Part shown: positions 7,632 to 13,600 of the stretch, in pieces
Layout: each line of letters starts with the position of its first letter
How positions within the stretch are numbered: position 1 is the stretch's first letter
Assembly (NCBI GenBank): GCA_934447715.1
Contig: CAKSER010000040.1
Location: forward strand, 1-15,179
Direction: 5' to 3'
Origin: an uncultured Eubacteriales bacterium
GTDB lineage: Bacteria; Bacillota; Clostridia; Oscillospirales; CAG-272
DNA length: 15,179 nt
Notes under the pieces: model-generated
Seen by the model: the letters and a program-made list of their open reading frames with translations, nothing else
What the model was told of the DNA's origin: nothing
The model's database searches: none
Program-made: the position numbers and the translations under genes

Positions 7632-8247
7632 GGGGAAGACACCCATTAAAAAAAACGAAGACTGCAGATATGCTTTAAAGGAAAAGGGGGAGGCACCCAT
7701 CGAAAAAAACGTAATCGTTATTGATGAAAACGGAAATGAATACGAAACTACCTATACAAAACGGGCAAAAGGGCTTGTAAAAAAGGGCAGGGCACGCTTT
7801 GTTGATGAAAACAAAATATGCTTGCTGTGCCCACCAAATTCTAAATCGGAGGACATTAATATGTCGGAATTTAAAAGCACCAAGCAATTCTCGGTAGACT
7901 ATATTGTAAAGCAGATTGTAAAGGTACAGGATCAGCTGCTTGATCTAAAAAGCACGGTAAAGAGCATAAGCAGTGTTGCAGACGGGAAAAGCCCGGTTGC
8001 AGAAAATGCTTCGGCTCATGATGAGATTGCTTTAAAAAAGATCGAAGCAATAACCGATGTTTTTGACCGCAGAGAGGAGAGCCTGCAAAGGCTTCTCGAG
8101 CTTTACAGCCGTATGTATGATGATCTTAGCGGCAAGAAGGTGCTGAAGGATAAAGCGCTTGCGGCGCTTGAAAAATGCTCCGGTAACGACGCACAGATGG
8201 AGAAGCTCTCCGGGGTGCTGAACGAAATCGGATTCTTGGAAGAATAA
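7618..8247 (+). CDS. PLMP-like domain protein with predicted helical tail, uncharacterised Clostridia family
   Basis: I recognise the type but not a function. Residues 32-74 of the longest frame read as a short strand (VIVIDENG) followed by a basic segment with KRAKGLVKKGRARF and CLLCPP. This resembles the PLMP/RRXRR domain at the start of IscB/IsrB proteins (V-x-V-x(3)-G ... LLK-x-GKARVV). The rest (about 82-209) is predicted helical, with LQRLLELYSRMYDDL near 160-175; no RuvC or HNH residues are visible. The start is ambiguous. ATG 7618 has no good ribosome-binding site and sits inside an RNA stem. A strong GGGGGAGG at 7686-7693 precedes ATC at 7699, where homologous proteins would begin. 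ATG 7861 has GGAGG at ideal spacing and would give a 129-residue product. Coordinates use the longest frame. It is probably co-transcribed with the structured RNA directly upstream. Confidence 0.7.
   Translation: MYLQKGKTPIKKNEDCRYALKEKGEAPIEKNVIVIDENGNEYETTYTKRAKGLVKKGRARFVDENKICLLCPPNSKSEDINMSEFKSTKQFSVDYIVKQIVKVQDQLLDLKSTVKSISSVADGKSPVAENASAHDEIALKKIEAITDVFDRREESLQRLLELYSRMYDDLSGKKVLKDKALAALEKCSGNDAQMEKLSGVLNEIGFLEE
7631..7711 (+). repeat. imperfect in-frame duplication of a ribosome-binding/start region
   Basis: Two 27-nt copies starting at 7631 and 7685 match at 23 positions; all four differences are transitions. Each contains a G-rich Shine-Dalgarno-like stretch, CACCC, then ATT (7645) or ATC (7699) and an A-run. 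The 54-nt offset keeps the frame, giving the related peptides GKTPIKKN and GEAPIEKN. Confidence 0.6.
7849..7863 (+). promoter_or_regulatory. internal ribosome-binding site and ATG
   Basis: GGAGG lies 8 nt before ATG 7861, in frame with the upstream domain. It is the best-scoring start signal by eye in this gene. It could produce the helical C-terminal part alone, or mark a separate downstream gene. Confidence 0.45.
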
Positions 8248-8333
8248 CCAAAGTAAAATAGCTTTGCATTGCCTTGGCACGGTGAAAGCCGCATTATTGC
8301 CGTAAATCACAAGGAAGGCAGATAGAAAAAAGC

Positions 8334-8395
8334 TATCCCCACAGAGAAGCTGCTTAAAAACGTTTTTTAAGCGGCTCTGTGGGGATATCCTTTTT
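8334..8395 (+). terminator. long intrinsic terminator, probably bidirectional
   Basis: Thirteen pairs (TATCCCCACAGAG with CTCTGTGGGGATA) continue, after a small internal loop, into nine more (GCTTAAAAA with TTTTTAAGC). A T-run at 8391-8395 follows on the plus strand. On the minus strand the stem is also followed by a T-run. It ends transcription of the 7618-8247 gene. Confidence 0.85.
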
Positions 8396-8479
8396 GACAT
8401 TTCAGGGCTCAGTATTATATTTCATTATAAAAAGTCGCAACAGAAGCTTGCCAAACGGTGCAGTTTCGGTCGACAAAAC

Positions 8480-8508
8480 TTGACAACCGTCATTGCATAT
8501 ATTATACT
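8480..8508 (+). promoter_or_regulatory. strong sigma-70-type promoter for mgsA-SDR
   Basis: TTGACA (8480-8485) and TATACT (8503-8508) are separated by exactly 17 nt. The predicted start is near 8515, giving a leader of about 95 nt before the mgsA ATG. Confidence 0.8.
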
Positions 8509-8610
8509 TATACTATAATTAATCAGTAAATATCAAGCGTTAATCGCTGCAGGAAAATGTTTTCTCTGAACAGGGAAAAAGCCTGAAACGAAAAAGGGAA
8601 GGATTAGGTA

Positions 8611-8991
8611 ATGTCTGAAAACAAAAAAACAATTGCTTTAATAGCACATGATAATAAAAAAGCGGAAATCGTCGCCTGGGCGATGCAGAATAAGAGCCTG
8701 CTTTCGAGATTTGATCTCTGCGGAACAGGTCACACGGCAAAGCTGATTTCCGACGCGACAGGTCTTGAGGTAAGACAGTTTCTTCCGGGACCTATGGGCG
8801 GCGATCAGCAGGTCGGCGCAAATATTGCAGAGGGAAATATCCAGGCTGTGATCTTCTTCTGGGATCCGCTTTCTGCTCAGCCGCACGATCCGGATGTCAA
8901 GGCGCTGCTCAGAATTGCAGTCGTTTACGATATCCCGATTGCGACAAACAGATCAACTGCGGACTGTATCGTTAAATCCGAGATAAACTGA
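8611..8991 (+). CDS. mgsA: methylglyoxal synthase
   Basis: Converts dihydroxyacetone phosphate to methylglyoxal and phosphate in the cytoplasm, a bypass of lower glycolysis that relieves sugar-phosphate build-up or phosphate shortage. The 126 residues match the compact family almost end to end: IALIAHD with His13, the phosphate-loop region GTGHT (38-42), GPMGGDQQ with the likely catalytic Asp65, and DPLSAQPHDPD with His92 and Asp95, then ATNRSTAD. The loop reads GTGHTA where many relatives have TGTTG, a small departure. AAGGA lies 7 nt upstream of the ATG. It is the first gene after the promoter at 8480-8508 and is followed after 11 nt by a short-chain dehydrogenase, so the two are probably one transcript. 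Confidence 0.93.
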   Translation: MSENKKTIALIAHDNKKAEIVAWAMQNKSLLSRFDLCGTGHTAKLISDATGLEVRQFLPGPMGGDQQVGANIAEGNIQAVIFFWDPLSAQPHDPDVKALLRIAVVYDIPIATNRSTADCIVKSEIN

Positions 8992-9002
8992 CTTTTTTCA
9001 AG

Positions 9003-9821
9003 ATGTCAAAAGACAGCATGAACGGCAGCTCAAAATATGTTCTGATAACCGGGGCCTGCGGAGGTATGGGAAGCAGGACGGTAAAGGAATTTAAGCAAAA
9101 CGGATATAAGGTCTTTGCTCTTGACAAAACGGCATGCGAAAAGGAGGAAAATGTTTTCCCGATCGCAGCGGATATAACCTCCGAACAAAGCGTAAAACAG
9201 GCAATGAAGGAAGTAAGCGGCATAACAGACGAGCTGTATGCGATAATTCACTTTGCCGGTATATACATGCTTGATTCGCTTGCGGAGATGGACAGCGCAG
9301 CTTTTGAGAAAATTTTTAGGGTCAATCTCTTCGGCGCGTTTCTTGTAAACAAGACATTTATGCCGCTTTTAAAGCCGGGGAGCAGGATTCTTGTAACGAC
9401 AAGCGAGCTTGCTCCGCTCGATCCGCTTCCTTTTACCGGGATATATGCAGTGACCAAGGCATCTCTTGACAGATATGCGTATTCTCTTCGGATGGAGCTT
9501 CAGCTTCTTGAGATCAGCGTCTCTGTCCTTAGGGCAGGGGCGGTAAGGACCGATATGCTTGCTGTATCCGAAAGTGCACTTGACAGCTTTTGTAAAAATA
9601 CAAAGCTTTACAGCTGCAACGCAAAGAGATTTAAACGGATTGTTGACAGCGTTGAAGCAAAGAGCATACCTCCGGAAAGGATTGCCGAAAAAGCACGCTG
9701 TATTATTGAAAAACGAAATCCGGGCTTTGCATACAGCATTAACAGAAATCCGCTGCTAAGACTTTTAAATATGCTTCCAAGGCGGCTTCAGCTTCGGATC
9801 ATCCGTGCCGTGCTGAAATGA
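9003..9821 (+). CDS. short-chain dehydrogenase/reductase (SDR) family protein
   Basis: A 272-residue classical SDR, a cytoplasmic NAD(P)H-dependent oxidoreductase of unknown substrate. The Rossmann signature TGACGGMG is at residues 16-23. Asp41 after the second strand favours NAD(H). HFAG (83-86) replaces the usual NNAG, and the active site is Asn108, Ser134, Tyr148 and Lys152 (YAVTK). The C-terminus (about 235-272) is basic and leucine-rich, with RLLNMLPRRLQLRIIRAVLK, and may touch a membrane or partner. The start at 9003 has no strong ribosome-binding site, which suggests translational coupling to mgsA 11 nt upstream. The pairing invites the idea that it acts on a carbonyl made from methylglyoxal, but nothing in the sequence proves this. 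Confidence 0.88.
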   Translation: MSKDSMNGSSKYVLITGACGGMGSRTVKEFKQNGYKVFALDKTACEKEENVFPIAADITSEQSVKQAMKEVSGITDELYAIIHFAGIYMLDSLAEMDSAAFEKIFRVNLFGAFLVNKTFMPLLKPGSRILVTTSELAPLDPLPFTGIYAVTKASLDRYAYSLRMELQLLEISVSVLRAGAVRTDMLAVSESALDSFCKNTKLYSCNAKRFKRIVDSVEAKSIPPERIAEKARCIIEKRNPGFAYSINRNPLLRLLNMLPRRLQLRIIRAVLK

Positions 9822-9845
9822 CCGATAATAAATGATAAATAATAA

Positions 9846-9878
9846 AAAAGCGATAGAACAAACGTTTCTATCGCTTTT
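9846..9878. terminator. bidirectional terminator between SDR and Rrf2 genes
   Basis: AAAAGCGATAGAA (9846-9858) pairs with TTCTATCGCTTTT (9866-9878) over 13 bp with a 7-nt loop. T-rich tracts follow on both strands, so it serves the converging mgsA-SDR and metY-cysK-rrf2 transcripts. Confidence 0.9.
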
Positions 9879-9886
9879 CTTTTATC

Positions 9887-9920
9887 TATGCTATATCGAA
9901 TTATATATGCTATATCGAAT
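9887..9920. repeat. tandem 14-15 bp repeat at the 3' end of the Rrf2 gene
   Basis: TATGCTATATCGAA occurs at 9887-9900 and 9906-9919 with a 19-nt period. The right copy contains the TAG stop of the Rrf2 gene; the left copy lies just beyond it. Confidence 0.7.
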
Positions 9921-10338
9921 AATTGTCCGCCATGTCGGTACTTATAAGATCCTGCAGGGTTTTTCCGTCAAAGAAGTCGTTTATTACGCGGTAAAACTCA
10001 ACCCACATAGGATATGTGCGGCATTCAAAGGCTCTTTCGCATGGCTTTGCACCGCGCTCAAGACAGGCGACCGGCGCAAGGTCTCCTTCGGTCAGACGGA
10101 GAATATCGCCGATTTTGCAGTCCTTTGGATCCTTTATAAGGCGATATCCGCCTCCCTTGCCGTGGACGCCGTCGATTATTTTGTTTTTTGCAAGAACCGG
10201 TATAATTCTTTCAAGATATTTAAGAGAAATGCCCTGCCTTTTGGCAACATCCTTCATCGGAACGTATCCGCCGCCGCTGTGCTCTGCAAGATCAATCAGC
10301 ACGCGAAGGGCATATCTGCCTCTTGTTGAAATCATCAT
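9910..10338 (-). CDS. Rrf2-family transcriptional regulator with probable Fe-S ligands
   Basis: A 142-residue winged-helix DNA-binding regulator of the IscR/CymR family. It starts MMISTRGRYALR, the typical family opening, has a recognition helix around 36-50 (ISLKYLERI), and a wing with GKGGGYRL (60-67). Cys92, Cys100 and Cys106 sit in the region where IscR binds its Fe-S cluster (IscR spacing is C-x5-C-x5-C; here C-x7-C-x5-C), whereas CymR proper lacks them. An AGGAG lies 11 nt before the first ATG; the adjacent second ATG (10335) is nearly equivalent. It follows cysK and metY on the same strand, so it probably senses sulfur, cysteine or Fe-S status and controls this cluster, perhaps through the dyads at 12936-12992. 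Confidence 0.9.
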   Translation of the reverse strand: MMISTRGRYALRVLIDLAEHSGGGYVPMKDVAKRQGISLKYLERIIPVLAKNKIIDGVHGKGGGYRLIKDPKDCKIGDILRLTEGDLAPVACLERGAKPCERAFECRTYPMWVEFYRVINDFFDGKTLQDLISTDMADNYSI

Positions 10339-10377
10339 AATTGCGGTTTCTCCTGTCTTTATCCTGTCTGTAGATTT

Positions 10378-10438
10378 AAAAAGCGCCGGATATGCCGGAC
10401 TCAGCAGTCTGAACTTCTGAAAGACGGCAAAATCCGGC
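10378..10438 (-). terminator. possible weak terminator or attenuator between cysK and rrf2
   Basis: On the minus strand GCCGGAT (from 10438) can pair with ATCCGGC (to 10385), 7 bp over a long loop, followed by GCTTTTT. An alternative small CCGG-CATAT-CCGG hairpin overlaps it. It could reduce read-through into rrf2. Confidence 0.35.
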
Positions 10439-10464
10439 TGTTTTCATATTTTCATACTATGCGC

Positions 10465-11397
10465 TTATTCTGCAAAAAGCGGAGTTGAAAGATATCTGTC
10501 ACCGGTGTCGGGAAGAAGAACAACGATTGTTTTTCCTTCGTTTTCCGGGCGCTTTGCAAGCTCGATTGCAGCAAACGCAGCTGCTCCCGAAGAAATTCCG
10601 ACAAGCACTCCCTCATTTTTGCCGATTTCCTTTCCGAAGGCAAATGCATCTTCGTTTGATACCGGAATGATCTCGTCGTAAACCTTTGTGTTTAAAACCT
10701 CCGGAACAAAGCCTGCGCCGATGCCCTGAATCTTGTGTGCGCCTGCAACGCCGGTAGACAGCACGGCAGATGACTTGGGCTCTACGGCGACAACCTTGAC
10801 ATCCGGTTTTTTGGACTTCAGATACTCGCCGACACCGGTAATCGTACCGCCCGTGCCGACACCTGCAACAAAGAAATCTACATTTCCGTCGGTATCCTCA
10901 AAAATTTCGGGACCGGTGGTCTTTCTGTGTGCCTCCGGATTTGCCGGATTTACAAACTGTCCGGGAATAAAGCTGTTCGGAATCTCTTTTGCAAGCTCCT
11001 CCGCCTTTGCAATAGCACCCTTCATTCCCTTGGAGCCCTCGGTAAGAACGATTTCGGCTCCGTAAGCCTTTATAAGCTGTCTTCTTTCGATCGACATCGT
11101 TTCCGGCATAGTGATTATTATTCTGTAGCCTCTTGCGGCAGCTACTGCGGCAAGACCGATGCCTGTGTTTCCGCTTGTCGGCTCGATGATGACAGAGCCT
11201 TCCTTCAGCTTGCCCTCGGCTTCTGCCTTTTCAACCATTGCCTTTGCAATTCTGTCCTTTACAGATCCGGCAGGATTGAAATATTCGAGCTTTGCAAGAA
11301 TTTTCGCTTTGAGATTGTATTTTTTCTCAATATGTGTGAGCTCAAGAAGAGGAGTTCTGCCGATGAGCTGATCGGCTGATGTATATATTTTTGACAT
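10465..11397 (-). CDS. cysK: cysteine synthase (O-acetylserine sulfhydrylase)
   Basis: A PLP enzyme that makes L-cysteine from O-acetyl-L-serine and sulfide, the last step of cysteine synthesis in the cytoplasm. The 310-residue length is standard. Lys47 in NPAGSVKDR is the Schiff-base lysine, TSGNTG (74-79) is the substrate-binding loop, and VGTGGT in the centre binds the PLP phosphate. GISSGAA and the C-terminal DTGDRYLST complete the family pattern. AGGAAA precedes the ATG at good spacing. It lies 79 nt downstream of metY on the same strand with no obvious terminator between, and 126 nt upstream of rrf2, which indicates a common transcript from the promoter at 12956-12984. Confidence 0.95.
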   Translation of the reverse strand: MSKIYTSADQLIGRTPLLELTHIEKKYNLKAKILAKLEYFNPAGSVKDRIAKAMVEKAEAEGKLKEGSVIIEPTSGNTGIGLAAVAAARGYRIIITMPETMSIERRQLIKAYGAEIVLTEGSKGMKGAIAKAEELAKEIPNSFIPGQFVNPANPEAHRKTTGPEIFEDTDGNVDFFVAGVGTGGTITGVGEYLKSKKPDVKVVAVEPKSSAVLSTGVAGAHKIQGIGAGFVPEVLNTKVYDEIIPVSNEDAFAFGKEIGKNEGVLVGISSGAAAFAAIELAKRPENEGKTIVVLLPDTGDRYLSTPLFAE

Positions 11398-11476
11398 GAT
11401 TATTTCCTTTCAGATGCTTTCAAAATGCTTTCAGAATAATAAAGTGATGGAATAAATGACCTTTAGGCAAGGCTGC

Positions 11477-12760
11477 TTATTTTATTGCGTCAAATGCCTG
11501 GCTGAGGTCTGCTATAATGTCGTCGATATGCTCGGTGCCTATCGAAAGACGGATCGTGCTCTGCGTGATGTTCTGCTCTGCAAGCTCAGCATCGCTTAAC
11601 TGGCTGTGGGTTGTTGTTGCAGGATGGATAACAAGCGATTTAACATCCGCAACATTTGCAAGAAGCGAGAATATTTTTAAGCTGTCGATAAATTTGTGAG
11701 CCTTTTCTACGCCGCCCTTGATTTCGAAGGTAAAGATCGAGCCTCCTCCGTTCGGGAAGTATTTCTGATAGAGGGCGTGATCCGGATGGTCGGGAAGCGA
11801 CGGATGGTTGACCTTTTCAACCTGCGGATGATTTGCAAGGAATTCGACAACCTTTTTTGTGTTTTCGGCGTGACGCTCAATACGGAGCGACAGGGTTTCG
11901 ATTCCCTGTAAAAGCAGGAATGCCGCAAACGGGGAAATTGTTGCACCGGTGTCGCGCAGAAGAATTGCGCGGATATATGTAACAAATGCGGCAGGACCGA
12001 CGGCTTTTGCAAAGGAGATGCCGTGATAGCTCGGATTCGGCTCGGAGATTGCAGGATATTTTCCGCTTGCTGCCCAGTCGAACTTTCCGGAGTCGACGAT
12101 GATTCCGCCGAGTGTTGTTCCGTGTCCGCCGAGGAATTTTGTGGCGGAGTGAACAACAATGTCAGCACCGTGCTCGATCGGACGGATGAGATACGGGGTG
12201 CCGAAGGTGTTGTCAACGACAAGCGGAATGCCGTGCTTGTGAGCAATCTCGGCAAGAGCATCAATGTCCGGAATATCGCTGTTCGGGTTGCCGAGAGTTT
12301 CTATATAAATCGCTCTGGTGTTGTCCTGAATTGCGTTTTCGACCTCATTAAGATCGTGGATGTTTACAAAGCTTGCCGTGATTCCGAAGTTCGGCAGGGT
12401 ATGGGCAAGCAGGTTGTAGCTTCCGCCGTAGATTGTCTTCTGCGATACAAAATGACCGCCGTTCTGACCGAGTGCCTCGAGTGTGTAGGTGATAGCTGCA
12501 GCTCCGGATGCAAGAGCGAGTGCGGCAACGCCCTTTTCGAGCGCGGCAACTCTCTTTTCAAGAACATCCTGAGTTGAGTTTGTAAGTCTTCCGTATATAT
12601 TTCCGGCATCCGACAGTCCGAAGCGCGCAGCTGCGTGCTCGCAGTTTTTAAAGACATATGATGTGGTTGCGTAAATCGGAACCGCGCGTGCATCTGTTGC
12701 CGGATCCGGATTCTCCTGACCTACGTGGAGCTGAAGTGTTTCAAATTTATATTCTGACAT
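11477..12760 (-). CDS. metY: O-acetylhomoserine (O-acetylserine) sulfhydrylase
   Basis: A Cys/Met-metabolism PLP enzyme that makes homocysteine from O-acetylhomoserine and sulfide and often also accepts O-acetylserine. The 427 residues match the MetY branch, which is longer than cystathionine gamma-synthases. Features include LHVGQENPDPATDARAVPIY at the start, YGRLTNST near 56-63, the PLP-binding VVDNTFGTPY (181-190), and the Schiff-base Lys208 in SATKFLGGHGT. The C-terminus has the expected SLVIHPATTTHSQL and RLSIGTEHIDDI segments. AGGAAA lies before the ATG. It is the first gene after a perfect consensus promoter overlapped by two dyads, and heads the cluster with cysK and rrf2. Confidence 0.95.
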   Translation of the reverse strand: MSEYKFETLQLHVGQENPDPATDARAVPIYATTSYVFKNCEHAAARFGLSDAGNIYGRLTNSTQDVLEKRVAALEKGVAALALASGAAAITYTLEALGQNGGHFVSQKTIYGGSYNLLAHTLPNFGITASFVNIHDLNEVENAIQDNTRAIYIETLGNPNSDIPDIDALAEIAHKHGIPLVVDNTFGTPYLIRPIEHGADIVVHSATKFLGGHGTTLGGIIVDSGKFDWAASGKYPAISEPNPSYHGISFAKAVGPAAFVTYIRAILLRDTGATISPFAAFLLLQGIETLSLRIERHAENTKKVVEFLANHPQVEKVNHPSLPDHPDHALYQKYFPNGGGSIFTFEIKGGVEKAHKFIDSLKIFSLLANVADVKSLVIHPATTTHSQLSDAELAEQNITQSTIRLSIGTEHIDDIIADLSQAFDAIK

Positions 12761-12844
12761 GATTTTTATTTCCTTTCGTTTCGTGATGTTATTATAATCT
12801 GCTTAAATGTGTTGACCTGTGCTTTAAAATCGCCTTATAAGCAA

Positions 12845-12901
12845 TCACATTCGTCCGAAACGGAAATTGGCTCTTAAGAGCTTTATAAAAATTTTTTTCA
12901 T
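12845..12901 (-). CDS. candidate 18-residue leader peptide in the metY 5' leader
   Basis: ATG at 12901-12899 opens MKKIFIKLLRANFRFGRM and stops at TGA (12847-12845). AAAGG lies 8 nt upstream of the ATG, so the start signal is good. It sits about 50 nt after the predicted transcription start and 84 nt before metY. It overlaps the palindrome GCTCTTAAGAGC (12870-12881). It has no cysteine, and one methionine apart from the start, so a simple Cys-codon attenuator is not supported. It could be a chance frame. Confidence 0.4.
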   Translation of the reverse strand: MKKIFIKLLRANFRFGRM

Positions 12902-12935
12902 GATTATTACCTTTGTTGACTGTCGATGATATTGC

Positions 12936-12954
12936 CTACCTCTTAGGTTGGTAG
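12936..12954. promoter_or_regulatory. dyad 2 at the metY transcription start
   Basis: CTACC and GGTAG flank a 9-nt centre. On the minus strand it lies just after the -10 box, over the predicted start site, a repressor-like position. The 9-nt centre equals that of dyad 1. Confidence 0.5.
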
Positions 12955-12955
12955 T

Positions 12956-12984
12956 ATTATAGCAGGATTTACCTACCTTGTCAA
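12956..12984 (-). promoter_or_regulatory. perfect consensus promoter of metY-cysK-rrf2
   Basis: On the minus strand TTGACA (12984-12979) and TATAAT (12961-12956) are separated by exactly 17 nt, full consensus. The expected start is near 12949. A promoter this strong needs repression to be tunable, consistent with overlapping dyads. Confidence 0.88.
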
Positions 12985-12992
12985 TAGGTAAA
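12968..12992. promoter_or_regulatory. dyad 1 over the metY -35 box, candidate Rrf2 operator
   Basis: TTTACCTA (12968-12975) and TAGGTAAA (12985-12992) are perfect 8-bp arms around a 9-nt centre that contains most of the -35 box. Rrf2-family regulators bind long interrupted dyads of this kind. Assignment to the Rrf2 protein at 9910-10338 is inference. Confidence 0.6.
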
Positions 12993-13089
12993 TCAAAATT
13001 TCTTTAAAAAATTCAAAACCGGCAAAAGGCGTATCCGAAGCCGGATGCATAATATTAATCATAATGCGAAAAAAGGGCAGAGAACAGAA

Positions 13090-13148
13090 AAAAGCACAGG
13101 ACGCGATAGAACTAAGTCTGATTGCGTTCTGTGCTTTGTTTTTTTTTA
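13090..13148. terminator. bidirectional intrinsic terminator
   Basis: AAAGCACAG plus GACGC pair with GCGTT plus CTGTGCTTT over a near-continuous stem with an apical loop of about 13 nt. T-runs follow on both strands (nine T on the plus strand). On the minus strand it ends the 13187-13600 gene. Confidence 0.85.
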
Positions 13149-13186
13149 TCCCGTAGCCCCACAGCCTTTGGTTCGTCCCAAAGTCT

Positions 13187-13600
13187 TTAGTTTGCGGCGG
13201 TAATTGTTCCGCTTTTGTCAATAGTCACGTTCCACGCCTCTTTTGCCGCGGTGTCAGGCTCTGCCTGAATGGCTTCGGCAAATACCTCAACAACCTGGTA
13301 TACCGTTGTAACCGTTGTGCCGCGCAGTACTTCCTTTTCGATAAGTGTAAACGGCTTGCACATCTCGTTTTTTGTATATTCGCCGGAATCTATCGGTTCA
13401 GTGTAGTAATATATGTTGTTATTTCCCTCAATCCATCCGGAATTCAGAGTGATCTCCGGAAAGACAGACGGCGGAACTTTTGGGTTGACAACTCCTTTTA
13501 TAATGATTATCAGATTGTATACAAGCATAATCGCAAATATGCAGCACGGCACTGCGCCTGCAATAAACAGGACTTTTTTTGAAGTGTTGCCTTTAGTCAT
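13187..13600 (-). CDS. chimeric membrane protein: signal-peptidase N-terminus joined to a SipW-dependent (CPF_0494-type) exported protein C-terminus
   Basis: A 137-residue protein with one clear membrane span (about 10-36). Residues 1-47, with LVYNLIIIIKG then NPKVPPSVF, read like the start of a SipW-type signal peptidase I just before its catalytic serine. From about residue 48 (PEITLNSGWIEG, IYYYTEPI, then VEVFAEAIQA and AWNV) it reads like the C-terminal half of the SipW-dependent, TasA/CalY- or CPF_0494-type exported proteins that are normally encoded next to that peptidase. The catalytic Ser/Lys region and the substrate's own signal are both absent. I infer an in-frame deletion that fused neighbouring genes. 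GGAGG lies 8 nt before the ATG, so it may still be translated. Any remaining function is doubtful. Confidence 0.65.
   Translation of the reverse strand: MTKGNTSKKVLFIAGAVPCCIFAIMLVYNLIIIIKGVVNPKVPPSVFPEITLNSGWIEGNNNIYYYTEPIDSGEYTKNEMCKPFTLIEKEVLRGTTVTTVYQVVEVFAEAIQAEPDTAAKEAWNVTIDKSGTITAAN

Larger units (their letters stand above)
8248..8610. other. intergenic region with terminator and promoter
   Basis: No coding sequence is supported. It contains a long hairpin at 8334-8387 and the mgsA promoter at 8480-8508. The remaining 8256-8325 has only small, weak self-complementary pieces. Confidence 0.6.
12761..13186. other. metY leader, promoter and terminator region
   Basis: Contains the metY promoter with its two dyads, a candidate leader peptide and a bidirectional terminator at 13092-13140. 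I looked for T-box and SAM-type riboswitch signatures and saw none. The remaining 12993-13080 has no supported feature. Confidence 0.6.

Noticed and set aside
12761..12950. T-box or SAM riboswitch in the metY leader.
   Set aside because: No T-box core, specifier loop or SAM-I signature was found; only a short palindrome and a possible leader peptide are visible.
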